Assembly (NCBI GenBank): GCA_023299965.1 | Contig: JALZVN010000278.1 | Coordinates: 1 to 7,260 of the forward strand | Length of the DNA stretch: 7,260 nucleotides | Direction of reading: 5' to 3' | Source: Saprospiraceae bacterium | GTDB lineage: Bacteria > Bacteroidota > Bacteroidia > Chitinophagales > Saprospiraceae | The notes under the pieces: generated by a model | Database searches by the model: none | The model's input: the letters and a program-made list of their open reading frames with translations, nothing else | What the model was told of the DNA's origin: nothing | Part shown: piece after piece, positions 1 through 5,909 of the stretch | Layout of the letters: every line of letters begins with the position of its first letter | Position numbering within the stretch: position 1 is the first letter of the stretch | Position numbers and translations under genes: made by a program

Positions 1-1010
1 GCTTTGCCGATGACTTCTCCTACTCCATTAGGGGGAACAACAACGAAGACTTCTTCATTCACTTTGACAAACTGCTGTTCACTCCATACTTTAGAAAAAT
101 TGATATTCCCTGAGATAGGTGATGTGATGAGGAAAGACTGCTTCCAATTTAGGATTTCATTCTTAAGCCTTTCAACGTCTTCTATGATATCTAGTTGACG
201 ATCAGAATTACCCACCTGGCGCCCCTCTCTAAGATCAATAATATCAGTGCGTATTTGCTCCTTTGTGATCGTGTTATTAATTATTAGCGTACTGATATTC
301 TCAAACTCTCGCTTATACCGAAGATATTCTGTTTGGCTTTTTTCTAAATTAATTTTAGAGACGAGTCCGTTTGCTTCTAATTCTTCTTGGCGTTTATAAT
401 TCTTTTGAGCTATAGCTAACTCCTCAGCAAGTGTCTTTTGTTGTCTCTTCAGATTATCGACCAAGTCCTCTGTACTATTTATTTGAGCACGTAAGGATTC
501 TATCTTCCCGAAAACACCTGTACGCCCAGAAAAATAACCGTATTCTTTGAGCTTATCGGTCAGCGCCGCATAGGAAATTTGCAACCTTCCAAGTTGTAAA
601 TTTTCTAAAGGTTTAGTTCTAGAAAAATCAGATGGTCTTTTGTATGATCTTAATTTATCTAAAAAGGTTTGGAGTGTTTCTATATCTTTATATTCGGCAG
701 TGCTATTTAGTACAGCTATTATTTCATCCTTCTTGACTTGTTGCTTGTTTTTTACACGAAGTTCTTTAATCTCACTATTGGTATCAGCTACAACGCGAAT
801 CGCTGGAGACTCCGTCGTAATCGTAACTTGAGAGGTCAACACATCAGGATACTTTATCAACCAAGACAGTGCTACAAATATCAATAATGCAAAAAACAAA
901 AAAGTGATCCCCCAACGGAGTATCCAACTTGGGGGTCTCCCAAGTATTTGGTCCACCTCATTATTTTTTTTGAGGTTTATATCTTCCGCCTTTTCTATGA
1001 GTGTAGCCAT
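1..1010 (-). CDS. HlyD-family membrane fusion protein of a peptide exporter (3' end outside window)
   Basis: This is the periplasmic adaptor that would link the neighbouring ABC exporter to an outer-membrane channel, forming a type I secretion-like path for a small peptide. I translated 336 complete codons from ATG at 1010; the C-terminus lies beyond position 1. A short cytoplasmic N-terminus contains the stretch RPPSWILRWG (about residues 25-34). A single membrane segment follows at about 33-52. The first half of the lipoyl/barrel-sandwich hybrid lies at about 60-105 (TITTESPAIRVV). A long charged helical hairpin, probably coiled coil, spans about 105-290. The returning lipoyl half begins at LITSPISGNI (about 294-303), and the beta-barrel begins at about 320 (VFVVVPP). 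These are the hallmarks of HlyD adaptors. It starts 9 bp after the transporter stop codon, so the two genes are almost certainly co-transcribed and translationally coupled. A usual family length of roughly 400-450 residues suggests that about a quarter is missing. The family call is firm; the substrate is inferred from context. Confidence 0.94.
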   Translation of the reverse strand, partial: MATLIEKAEDINLKKNNEVDQILGRPPSWILRWGITFLFFALLIFVALSWLIKYPDVLTSQVTITTESPAIRVVADTNSEIKELRVKNKQQVKKDEIIAVLNSTAEYKDIETLQTFLDKLRSYKRPSDFSRTKPLENLQLGRLQISYAALTDKLKEYGYFSGRTGVFGKIESLRAQINSTEDLVDNLKRQQKTLAEELAIAQKNYKRQEELEANGLVSKINLEKSQTEYLRYKREFENISTLIINNTITKEQIRTDIIDLREGRQVGNSDRQLDIIEDVERLKNEILNWKQSFLITSPISGNINFSKVWSEQQFVKVNEEVFVVVPPNGVGEVIGK

Positions 1011-1019
1011 AAATCTATA

Positions 1020-3212
1020 TTACTTTCCCAGTTCTAATTGTGCGCTTACTAAATTAAAATACTTCCCCTTCAATTCAACCAATTCCTCATGTGTTCCTAA
1101 TTCTGAAATTTCTCCTTTATCTAATACGACTATTTGATCTGCGTCTTTGACCGTACTTAATCGATGCGCTACCACGATAACCGTTTTATTGGTATAAAAC
1201 TCCTTGAGGTTATCCACAATCTTGCGCTCGTTCTTTGTGTCTAATGCATTAGTCGCTTCATCAAAAAACAGGAAATCAGGATTTTTGTAGATTGCTCTAG
1301 CCATCAAGAGACGCTGCTTTTGTCCTTGACTGATGCCATTGCCTTTTGCTCCGATCATCGTATTGTATCCTACAGGTTGATCTTCGATAAACTCTTGGAT
1401 ATTGGCTAGTCGAACGGCACGAAGCAATTTTTCTCTATCTACCCTCTCTTCACTCGCAGCGATATTATTAGCGATGGTATCCGAAAAGATAAATCCATCT
1501 TGCATCACAGCACCACATTTATGCCTCCAGAGTTGCTCATCTATTTTATCCAACTGCACACTCCCTATTTTAATTTGTCCTTCTTGCGGCGCATAAAAAC
1601 CCAATAGGAGCTTTATTAAAGTGGTCTTTCCACTGCCACTCGTACCTACTATCGCAGTTACCTTTCCTGGAGGAATACTCAGCGAAACATTCTTGAGGAC
1701 ATACTCTTCCAACTGATTGTATTTAAAACTGACATTCTCGATCTCTATCGGAGCCATTGTCGGGACGAAATCAATTTTATGTTGATTATTTTTTTCATCT
1801 TTCATCACATGGATTTCTCCAAGTCGCTCAAGACTTATATTGGCATCTTGAGCTTGCCGTACGAAATCTATCAATTGCCTTAATGGAGCATTCAATTGAC
1901 CTACTATATATTGTACCGCTAGCATCATCCCTAGAGTCATCTGTCCATCTATAACAGCTTTCGCGGCTAGGAATGAGATCAGGATGTCTTTTATATAACT
2001 GATCCCATTGGCTCCTATATCTTGATATTGAGTAATGCTAAGAGAGCGAATATTCGCGTGAAATAATTTAGCTTGTACATTCGTCCATTTGCGTCGATGC
2101 TTCACTTCACTATTTTGAAGTTTTATTTCTTGCATCCCATGTATCAGCTCAATCAAAGTATTTTGATTCTCAGCCAATTCTTGGAACTTTTGATAATCCA
2201 CCTGCTTTCTCTTCTTCAGGAAAAAGAGTATCCATGCTATGAAGAGTATACTTGAGATCAAGAAAATCAAAAATATATTCACATTATATATAATGAGTAC
2301 TATACCGAAAACAAAAAAGTTAACCATTGAAAAGATTATGCTCAATGATGAACTTGTAAGAAAAGCTTCGATACGGGTATGATCATTTATTCTTTGTAGA
2401 AGATCTCCTATCAGTTTGGTATCAAAAAACTTAATGGGTAGTCGCATCAATTTCGATAAGAAGTCCGAAATAAGCGAAACGTTGATCCGCGTACTGATAT
2501 GCAACAATATCCAACTCTGGATTACTTCTAAAGAAGTCTGCCCCACGAATATCATCAATTGAGAAATAAGTATCAACCATATAAAACTAATATCTTGATT
2601 CTCAATCCCAATGTCTACAATAGACTGGGTAAGAAATGGAATGATGAGTTGAAACAAGCTGCCAATAACTAAGCCTAAAATCAGTTGGATAATTAGCTTT
2701 CGATAAGGGCGCAAATAGGAAATCAAATACGCCAGACCTTTACGCTGAGTTTCTTGTTTCTCAAACTCATAAAAAGCTGGTGTCGTCTCTAAGATCAAAA
2801 CAATTCCTAAATCTCCATCACTTTCCCAGTTTCTTTTAAATTCCTTGTGGCTTAGTTTTATTTTACCGATGGCGGGATCAGCAACCCAAACATATTTATC
2901 AGAATACTTATATACAACGATAAAGTGATTTTGCTCCCAATGAACTATACAAGGCAATGGAACATCTTCAAAACCGGGAACTGAATCATCATCTGAGATA
3001 AAAGGTATTTTGATGGGCGTCCCTCTAAATCCAATAGTCTCCCCAGCCTCCATTATTCCCTTTAAGGAAACACCTGTACGAGAGAGATAACTTTGAGCCC
3101 GCAAAAATTCTAGTGAATGGTTTTGGCCATAATATTCTGCGATCATTTTTAGACAAGTAGGACCACAGTCCATTTGATCTAGTTGCTGATAATATGGAAA
3201 CCTTTTAATCAT
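1020..3212 (-). CDS. Peptidase-containing ABC transporter (PCAT) with C39 double-glycine peptidase domain
   Basis: This inner-membrane exporter cleaves double-glycine leaders and pumps the released peptide out using ATP. It has 730 residues, the normal full length for PCATs. The N-terminal C39 peptidase domain (about 1-140) has oxyanion Gln10, catalytic Cys16 in DQMDCGPTC, His96 in QNHFIVV and Asp112 in VADPA, so the protease looks active. Six hydrophobic segments between about 165 and 445 form the membrane domain. The C-terminal ATPase has Walker A GTSGSGKT (523-530), Q-loop Gln571, signature ISQGQ (627-631), Walker B ending FLFFDE with catalytic Glu652, D-loop ALD and switch His683. All key residues are present. 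It is followed directly by the HlyD adaptor gene. On its other side, divergently, is a tiny gene with a GG leader that is the obvious candidate substrate. No SD sequence is visible; the leader is A/T-rich as usual in Bacteroidota. Known relatives include ComA- and LagD-type bacteriocin or pheromone exporters; which of these roles applies here is not determined. Confidence 0.97.
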   Translation of the reverse strand: MIKRFPYYQQLDQMDCGPTCLKMIAEYYGQNHSLEFLRAQSYLSRTGVSLKGIMEAGETIGFRGTPIKIPFISDDDSVPGFEDVPLPCIVHWEQNHFIVVYKYSDKYVWVADPAIGKIKLSHKEFKRNWESDGDLGIVLILETTPAFYEFEKQETQRKGLAYLISYLRPYRKLIIQLILGLVIGSLFQLIIPFLTQSIVDIGIENQDISFIWLILISQLMIFVGQTSLEVIQSWILLHISTRINVSLISDFLSKLMRLPIKFFDTKLIGDLLQRINDHTRIEAFLTSSSLSIIFSMVNFFVFGIVLIIYNVNIFLIFLISSILFIAWILFFLKKRKQVDYQKFQELAENQNTLIELIHGMQEIKLQNSEVKHRRKWTNVQAKLFHANIRSLSITQYQDIGANGISYIKDILISFLAAKAVIDGQMTLGMMLAVQYIVGQLNAPLRQLIDFVRQAQDANISLERLGEIHVMKDEKNNQHKIDFVPTMAPIEIENVSFKYNQLEEYVLKNVSLSIPPGKVTAIVGTSGSGKTTLIKLLLGFYAPQEGQIKIGSVQLDKIDEQLWRHKCGAVMQDGFIFSDTIANNIAASEERVDREKLLRAVRLANIQEFIEDQPVGYNTMIGAKGNGISQGQKQRLLMARAIYKNPDFLFFDEATNALDTKNERKIVDNLKEFYTNKTVIVVAHRLSTVKDADQIVVLDKGEISELGTHEELVELKGKYFNLVSAQLELGK

Positions 3213-3296
3213 TAAAAAATATCATTTTTGCAAATACACATAAGCGTATTCATACCCGGAGGGTTTTGTTATTTCGAAATTATCTATACGGGATGA

Positions 3297-3355
3297 AGCT
3301 GAAAATCAATTTGACTGAATACTAAACATTCAAAAATTATTGAATATTTTCAGCT
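3297..3355. repeat. Inverted repeat in the leader of the exporter operon
   Basis: AGCTGAAAAT (3297-3306) and ATTTTCAGCT (3346-3355) are perfect 10-bp inverted arms around 39 bp. A second inverted pair, ATTCAA (3328-3333) and TTGAAT (3340-3345), lies inside and directly abuts the right arm, so two stacked stems are possible. It lies 85 bp upstream of the transporter start. No T-run follows on either strand, so it does not look like an intrinsic terminator. It could be a 5' UTR structure of the exporter mRNA or an operator; I cannot tell which. Confidence 0.45.
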
Positions 3356-3523
3356 GGGGAGTTTGTAAATATAAAAAAAAGTTTTACATTAGATCATTAG
3401 ATATAAAAACAATCATCTCATTAATTGAGCTAACTTTTCTACTATCTATATCCATATATAAAAAAATATTCAAGGCTAGCTAAACTAAAACTTTTTCATT
3501 GCTCGACATTGAATAATCATTTA

Positions 3524-3537
3524 ATGTGTATACACAT
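3524..3537. promoter_or_regulatory. 14-bp perfect palindrome, candidate operator
   Basis: ATGTGTA at 3524-3530 is followed immediately by its reverse complement TACACAT at 3531-3537. A perfect 14-bp palindrome of mixed composition is the usual form of a site for a dimeric DNA-binding protein. It lies about 170 bp upstream of the peptide start and about 310 bp upstream of the transporter start, so it could serve either direction. The binding protein is unknown. Confidence 0.4.
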
Positions 3538-3566
3538 CACAATTAACTGATTACTAGGTAGCGCTA

Positions 3567-3629
3567 TTGAAAAGTCGTAAGTATTAATACTACTATTGGC
3601 ACTTTTCAACAAAAAAATGGCACTTTTCA
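3567..3629. promoter_or_regulatory. Direct and inverted repeats upstream of GG-peptide gene, candidate regulator binding array
   Basis: TGGCACTTTTCA occurs exactly twice, at 3597-3608 and 3618-3629, with 9 bp between copies and a 21-bp period (two helical turns). A 9-bp inverted copy, TTGAAAAGT, lies at 3567-3575 and is the reverse complement of ACTTTTCAA at 3601-3609. Direct repeats on one face of the helix with this period are typical of LytTR-family response regulators such as ComE, BlpR and PlnC, which control peptide-pheromone and bacteriocin genes. That is a resemblance in layout, not an identification. The second copy ends 79 bp before the peptide start codon and directly abuts the weak -7-like TATATTAG (3631-3638), a reasonable place for an activator. 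I did not find this element elsewhere in the window. Confidence 0.55.
3580..3591. promoter_or_regulatory. 12-bp perfect palindrome between the repeat arms
   Basis: AGTATT (3580-3585) is followed by AATACT (3586-3591), a perfect 12-bp palindrome. It sits between the inverted TTGAAAAGT arm (3567-3575) and the first TGGCACTTTTCA copy (3597-3608), with its centre about 2 bp from the centre of that larger inverted repeat. It may be part of one composite operator or of a cruciform. Because it is A/T-rich, chance is a real alternative. Confidence 0.3.
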
Positions 3630-3708
3630 GTATATTAGAAGACTCCTGAAAGCCTGGATTTACGTAAAAAGTATTAAACTTATTTTTTCACTTATAAAAT
3701 TAAAACAA

Positions 3709-3804
3709 ATGAAAAAGATTTTCAAAAATGTAATCATCAAGAAGGAAAATGATCTTAAGAAAGTAACAGGAGGTACTGGTATTGGTGGTAAGCCAATCAG
3801 ATAA
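3709..3804 (+). CDS. Short double-glycine-leader peptide precursor with a 9-residue core
   Basis: This 31-codon gene probably encodes the substrate of the adjacent C39 exporter. The leader starts MKKIFKNVII and ends NDLKKVTGG. Counting back from the cut site it has Gly at -1 and -2, Val at -4, Leu at -7 and Asp at -8, matching the LSxxELxxIxGG pattern of class II bacteriocin and pheromone leaders, although -12 is Lys rather than hydrophobic. Cleavage after residue 22 would release TGIGGKPIR, net charge about +2, without Cys, Ser or aromatic residues, so lanthionine or disulfide formation is not expected. ATG 3709 is the only start codon in its frame back to a stop at 3568-3570, and it follows an A-rich tract typical of Bacteroidota starts. 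Reading past the TAA would add only five codons, so the short core is not explained by a single stop mutation. A palindrome and strong terminator follow directly. The gene and leader are well supported; the biological role (signal, bacteriocin or other) is unknown. Confidence 0.8.
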   Translation: MKKIFKNVIIKKENDLKKVTGGTGIGGKPIR

Positions 3805-3819
3805 GATTTTTTTCTTAGA

Positions 3820-3844
3820 TAGGCAGTAATAGTATTACTGCTTA
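3820..3844. repeat. Palindrome directly after the peptide gene
   Basis: GCAGTAATA (3823-3831) and TATTACTGC (3833-3841) are perfect inverted arms around a single G at 3832. The match extends through a G-T pair to TA/TA at 3820-3821 and 3843-3844. It begins 16 bp after the peptide stop codon and ends one base before the terminator stem. No T-run follows it on the plus strand, so on its own it is not a standard terminator. It could stabilise the 3' end of the short mRNA, or be a protein-binding site. Confidence 0.5.
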
Positions 3845-3845
3845 A

Positions 3846-3888
3846 AAATCGCACTTGCTATTCATTTAGTAAGTGCGATTTACTTTTT
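3846..3888. terminator. Bidirectional intrinsic terminator between convergent genes
   Basis: AAATCGCACTT (3846-3856) pairs with AAGTGCGATTT (3871-3881). The stem extends inward by four more pairs, one of them G-U, to 15 bp with a 6-base loop. ACTTTTT (3882-3888) follows on the plus strand, and a T-run made from 3844-3848 follows on the minus strand. It would end the short transcript of the GG-peptide gene (stop at 3804) and also the opposing transcript of the LOG gene, whose stop codon is at 3913-3915. Confidence 0.85.
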
Positions 3889-3912
3889 GGACATTATGTT
3901 AGAAATGAATAT

Positions 3913-4452
3913 TTACTGTCCGAGCATTTTGATAAGTAAGCCCTCTGCTTCGACTTCCACTATGATCAAATCAAAATTGCTTTGTCTAAGCAAACCTTTT
4001 TGCACCATATTTTTCATAAAAGAAATAAATATATCATAGTATCCATTTGTATTCAACAAGCCTATTGGTTTATTATGTAGCCCTAGCTGCGCCCAGGTTA
4101 ATACCTCAAACAACTCCTCCATAGTACCAAAACCTCCTGGCATGGCAATAAAACCATCAGACAAACTGATCATTCTCTGTTTCCGCTCATGCATGGTCTC
4201 TACTTCTATCAACTCTGTAAGATGGTGATGCACTATTTCATCTCGACCCAAAAATGTAGGCATGACACCAATCACTTTCCCTTGCCTTTCAAGAACAGCA
4301 TTCGCTATAGCTCCCATCAAGCCTACTTGTGCTCCTCCATATACTAATGTGATATCTCTTTTTTGCAAAGCAGTACCTAAGTCTACTGCACTTTGCCTAA
4401 ATGCATCATCTGTCCCAAAACTTGACCCACAATAAACAGCAATTGACTTCAT
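3913..4452 (-). CDS. LOG-family protein (cytokinin riboside 5'-monophosphate phosphoribohydrolase-like)
   Basis: This cytosolic 179-residue protein belongs to the LOG (lonely guy) family, which hydrolyses the N-glycosidic bond of nucleoside 5'-monophosphates (AMP or cytokinin nucleotides) to release the base and ribose 5-phosphate. The Rossmann-like N-terminus reads IAVYCGSS (about 4-11), followed by LVYGGAQVGLMG (36-47). The catalytic signature is PGGFGTMEE (105-113), preceded by MHERKQ (87-92), which carries the conserved Arg and Lys of the active site. The length is normal for the small LOG subgroup. It stands alone on the minus strand, convergent with the GG-peptide gene and separated from it by the bidirectional terminator. 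A 114-bp gap separates it from the lipoprotein gene behind it, so co-transcription is possible but not indicated. The family is certain; whether the in vivo substrate is a cytokinin is not known, as many bacterial members are probably general nucleotide hydrolases. I see no link to the peptide system. Confidence 0.95.
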   Translation of the reverse strand: MKSIAVYCGSSFGTDDAFRQSAVDLGTALQKRDITLVYGGAQVGLMGAIANAVLERQGKVIGVMPTFLGRDEIVHHHLTELIEVETMHERKQRMISLSDGFIAMPGGFGTMEELFEVLTWAQLGLHNKPIGLLNTNGYYDIFISFMKNMVQKGLLRQSNFDLIIVEVEAEGLLIKMLGQ

Positions 4453-4498
4453 ATTTGGATATAATTAGATAGTGAAGATAGAATATACAGAAGGGCGC

Positions 4499-4506
4499 CA
4501 AATTTA
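4499..4506 (-). promoter_or_regulatory. Candidate Bacteroidota -7 element for the LOG gene
   Basis: On the minus strand this reads TAAATTTG, an exact match to the Bacteroidota -7 consensus TAnnTTTG. It lies about 47 bp upstream of the start at 4452, which would give a 5' UTR of roughly 40 bases. I do not see a TTG at the normal -33 spacing, so support rests on one element. Confidence 0.3.
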
Positions 4507-4566
4507 TCTATACGACAAATCAAAAAAATTAGACACTGATGCAAGATATAACCTAGCCTCTTTTAT

Positions 4567-5613
4567 CTACATTTTATCAATTAATTTTTTCTGCACAATC
4601 TCTGGATCCTCTATTATCTTGTAAAAGGAATCTAGGTAGGCTACCATATCAGCTCTATTAGACTCATCCAAAAAACCAAATTGATTGCAAAGCTCAAAAA
4701 GAGAATCTTTATGCTGTGTAAACAATTGAATGGTGTTTGTCAAATCTAGATTTTTAGCACGATTTTGAAACAGTCTCTCTCTTACATGCTTAATCGGCAA
4801 TTGTGGATGCGGCAATGCATAAGGAGCATTCACCAATCCAGAATAATCAAAATCATATGGCACAGGAATAGGGCTTCCCACCTCTTTTTGAAACAACTTA
4901 GTGTTATGTCGCTTTGACAGATTCCAGTCCGTATTACCTATCATATACTGAAACAAGGTGAACAACTTATACTGCTCTGCATGAATAGAACTCAACTTCA
5001 AGTTTGGATTATCGATATAATTCAGCTCCTCCCTAAAACAAAACTCTTTAATCGGCTCTATCAAAAAAGCGTGTTTTTGAAAAGAAGGAATCACGTTTTC
5101 ACTATCTTCATATCTAATCATTGATAAGCCTGCATTAAGACTATTGGAGGTTAATTTATTAAACATTTTATACACCAAATACTCTTTCAGCAAAACAGTT
5201 TCACTGTCTTCATCTTCATTACAATGCGTAACTAACTTGTAGTGATCAAATTTATTTAAGCCAATTTTTTCAAGAGTGCCCTTTTTGAAATTTAATTTCA
5301 GTGGTGGAAAATCACAATATCGTTTTCTAGTCTCCCCTCTGCTACTAACTTTTAAATCTAGCGAAAAACAAACTTTATTATTATGACTACAGGCAAGTGA
5401 TGCTTCTTGATACTCCTCAGTCGTTTTGGATTGCAATAGTTTATCTAGATCTGTAATCATCGTCATGGAATGCCCCATGTGATCTTCTAGCAAGGTAAAA
5501 ATGCTATGATTTGAGGAGTCAACCACTAAGGAGTTTTTTTCAACTTTATCAGTAGTACAGCTGAATAAAATTAAAAAGGAAAAATGAATTACAAGCTTCA
5601 TTTGATGGATCAT
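4567..5613 (-). CDS. Predicted lipoprotein with atypical-kinase-like motifs, function unknown
   Basis: I do not recognise a named family. The 348-residue protein begins with a lipoprotein signal peptide: a hydrophobic stretch ending LFSC puts the lipidated cysteine at residue 19, followed by TTDK. It should be anchored in a membrane facing the periplasm or outside. The start could also be Met5 (codon at 5599-5601), which gives a more typical MKLVIHF signal; I kept the first ATG because its upstream tract is A-rich. The mature part contains PLKLNF (104-109), a helix LLKEYLVYKMFN (141-152), GNTDWNLSKRHNTKLF (226-241) and PYDFDYSG (252-259). The order Lys-strand, Glu-helix, D...HN loop, then DFD is reminiscent of CotH/HipA-like atypical kinases, with Asp229 and Asn237 as possible catalytic-loop residues and Asp254/Asp256 as metal ligands. 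This is motif reading only. Five or six cysteines (75, 82, 100, 131, 192, 310) could form disulfides outside the cytoplasm. It lies upstream of, and in line with, the LOG gene. Confidence 0.85.
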   Translation of the reverse strand: MIHQMKLVIHFSFLILFSCTTDKVEKNSLVVDSSNHSIFTLLEDHMGHSMTMITDLDKLLQSKTTEEYQEASLACSHNNKVCFSLDLKVSSRGETRKRYCDFPPLKLNFKKGTLEKIGLNKFDHYKLVTHCNEDEDSETVLLKEYLVYKMFNKLTSNSLNAGLSMIRYEDSENVIPSFQKHAFLIEPIKEFCFREELNYIDNPNLKLSSIHAEQYKLFTLFQYMIGNTDWNLSKRHNTKLFQKEVGSPIPVPYDFDYSGLVNAPYALPHPQLPIKHVRERLFQNRAKNLDLTNTIQLFTQHKDSLFELCNQFGFLDESNRADMVAYLDSFYKIIEDPEIVQKKLIDKM

Positions 5614-5909
5614 TTCTAATTAGTATTTTCAAAATCAATAAGGGGCACTCTAAGATATAAATTAGCTAAGGAACTTAGAAGCAATCAATAGAACACTCTT
5701 GACATTAAGGGGTAAAAGGGTATCGATATCCCTAACTCATCGATTAAAATCAATTTTTCCTCCAATTTTGTTCAAAAAAATCTAATGAAGAGATTAATAC
5801 CATTTGAAGTTTAAAATGGTATAATACATCTGTCCTAAAACCTGAATTTTGTAAAAAATCAACACTTATGCGATGGCTTTAATGCATATCTTGATAAAAA
5901 GACAAACCT
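5614..5909. other. Divergent intergenic region between lipoprotein and type IX substrate genes
   Basis: These 296 bp carry no convincing ORF. They must contain the promoters for the leftward lipoprotein gene and the rightward secreted-protein pair. I see a near-palindrome centred on TATCGATA (5718-5731, one mismatched pair) and an inverted repeat at 5797-5822. No exact TAnnTTTG element with a spaced TTG is present in either direction. GAATTTTG at about 5844-5851 is one mismatch away for the rightward genes. Confidence 0.5.
5797..5822. repeat. Inverted repeat upstream of the type IX substrate gene
   Basis: ATACCATTT (5797-5805) and AAATGGTAT (5814-5822) are perfect 9-bp inverted arms around 8 bases, centred about 100 bp upstream of the start codon at 5910. 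No T-run follows it, so it is more likely an operator than a terminator. The regulator is unknown. Confidence 0.4.

Larger units (their letters stand above)
3213..3708. promoter_or_regulatory. Divergent intergenic region between exporter operon and GG-peptide gene
   Basis: These 496 bp contain no convincing gene on either strand. They should hold the promoters of both the exporter operon (leftward) and the peptide gene (rightward). Visible structure includes a palindrome ATTTCGAAAT at 3271-3280, a large inverted repeat at 3297-3355, a 14-bp perfect palindrome at 3524-3537, a 12-bp perfect palindrome at 3580-3591, and repeated TGGCACTTTTCA elements at 3597-3629. I found no perfect TAnnTTTG -7 element with a properly spaced -33 TTG for either direction. 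The closest rightward match is TATATTAG at 3631-3638 (one mismatch), immediately after the second repeat. The closest leftward match is the reverse complement of CAAATACA at 3231-3238 (one mismatch). The region is very A/T-rich. Confidence 0.6.

Noticed and set aside
1020..2255. Several plus-strand ORFs of 60-77 codons within the transporter gene
   Set aside because: They are opposite-strand shadows of a gene with complete C39 and ABC motifs.
3597..3629. Possible CRISPR-like or mobile-element repeats
   Set aside because: There are only two short direct copies with a 9-bp spacer, no transposase, no terminal inverted repeats and no cas genes; a regulatory site explains them better.
3617..3649. 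A 10-codon ATG ORF (MALFSILEDS) just upstream of the peptide gene
   Set aside because: It is very short, its start overlaps the second direct repeat, and it has no recognisable leader or spacing.
3772..3792. GTGIGGK in the peptide looks like a Walker A nucleotide-binding loop
   Set aside because: A 31-residue peptide cannot form an ATPase fold, the residue after Lys is Pro rather than Ser/Thr, and the glycines are explained by the leader cleavage site.
3660..3854. A 64-codon minus-strand ORF across the GG-peptide gene
   Set aside because: It is antisense to the peptide gene, crosses the downstream palindrome and the start of the terminator, and has a low-complexity Phe/Ile/Leu-rich translation from A/T-rich DNA; the plus-strand GG leader is far more coherent.
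5820..5825. TATAAT resembling a sigma-70 -10 box upstream of the type IX substrate gene
   Set aside because: Housekeeping promoters in Bacteroidota use TAnnTTTG/TTG, the nearest TTGAAG is only 10 bp away, and the hexamer overlaps the right arm of an inverted repeat.
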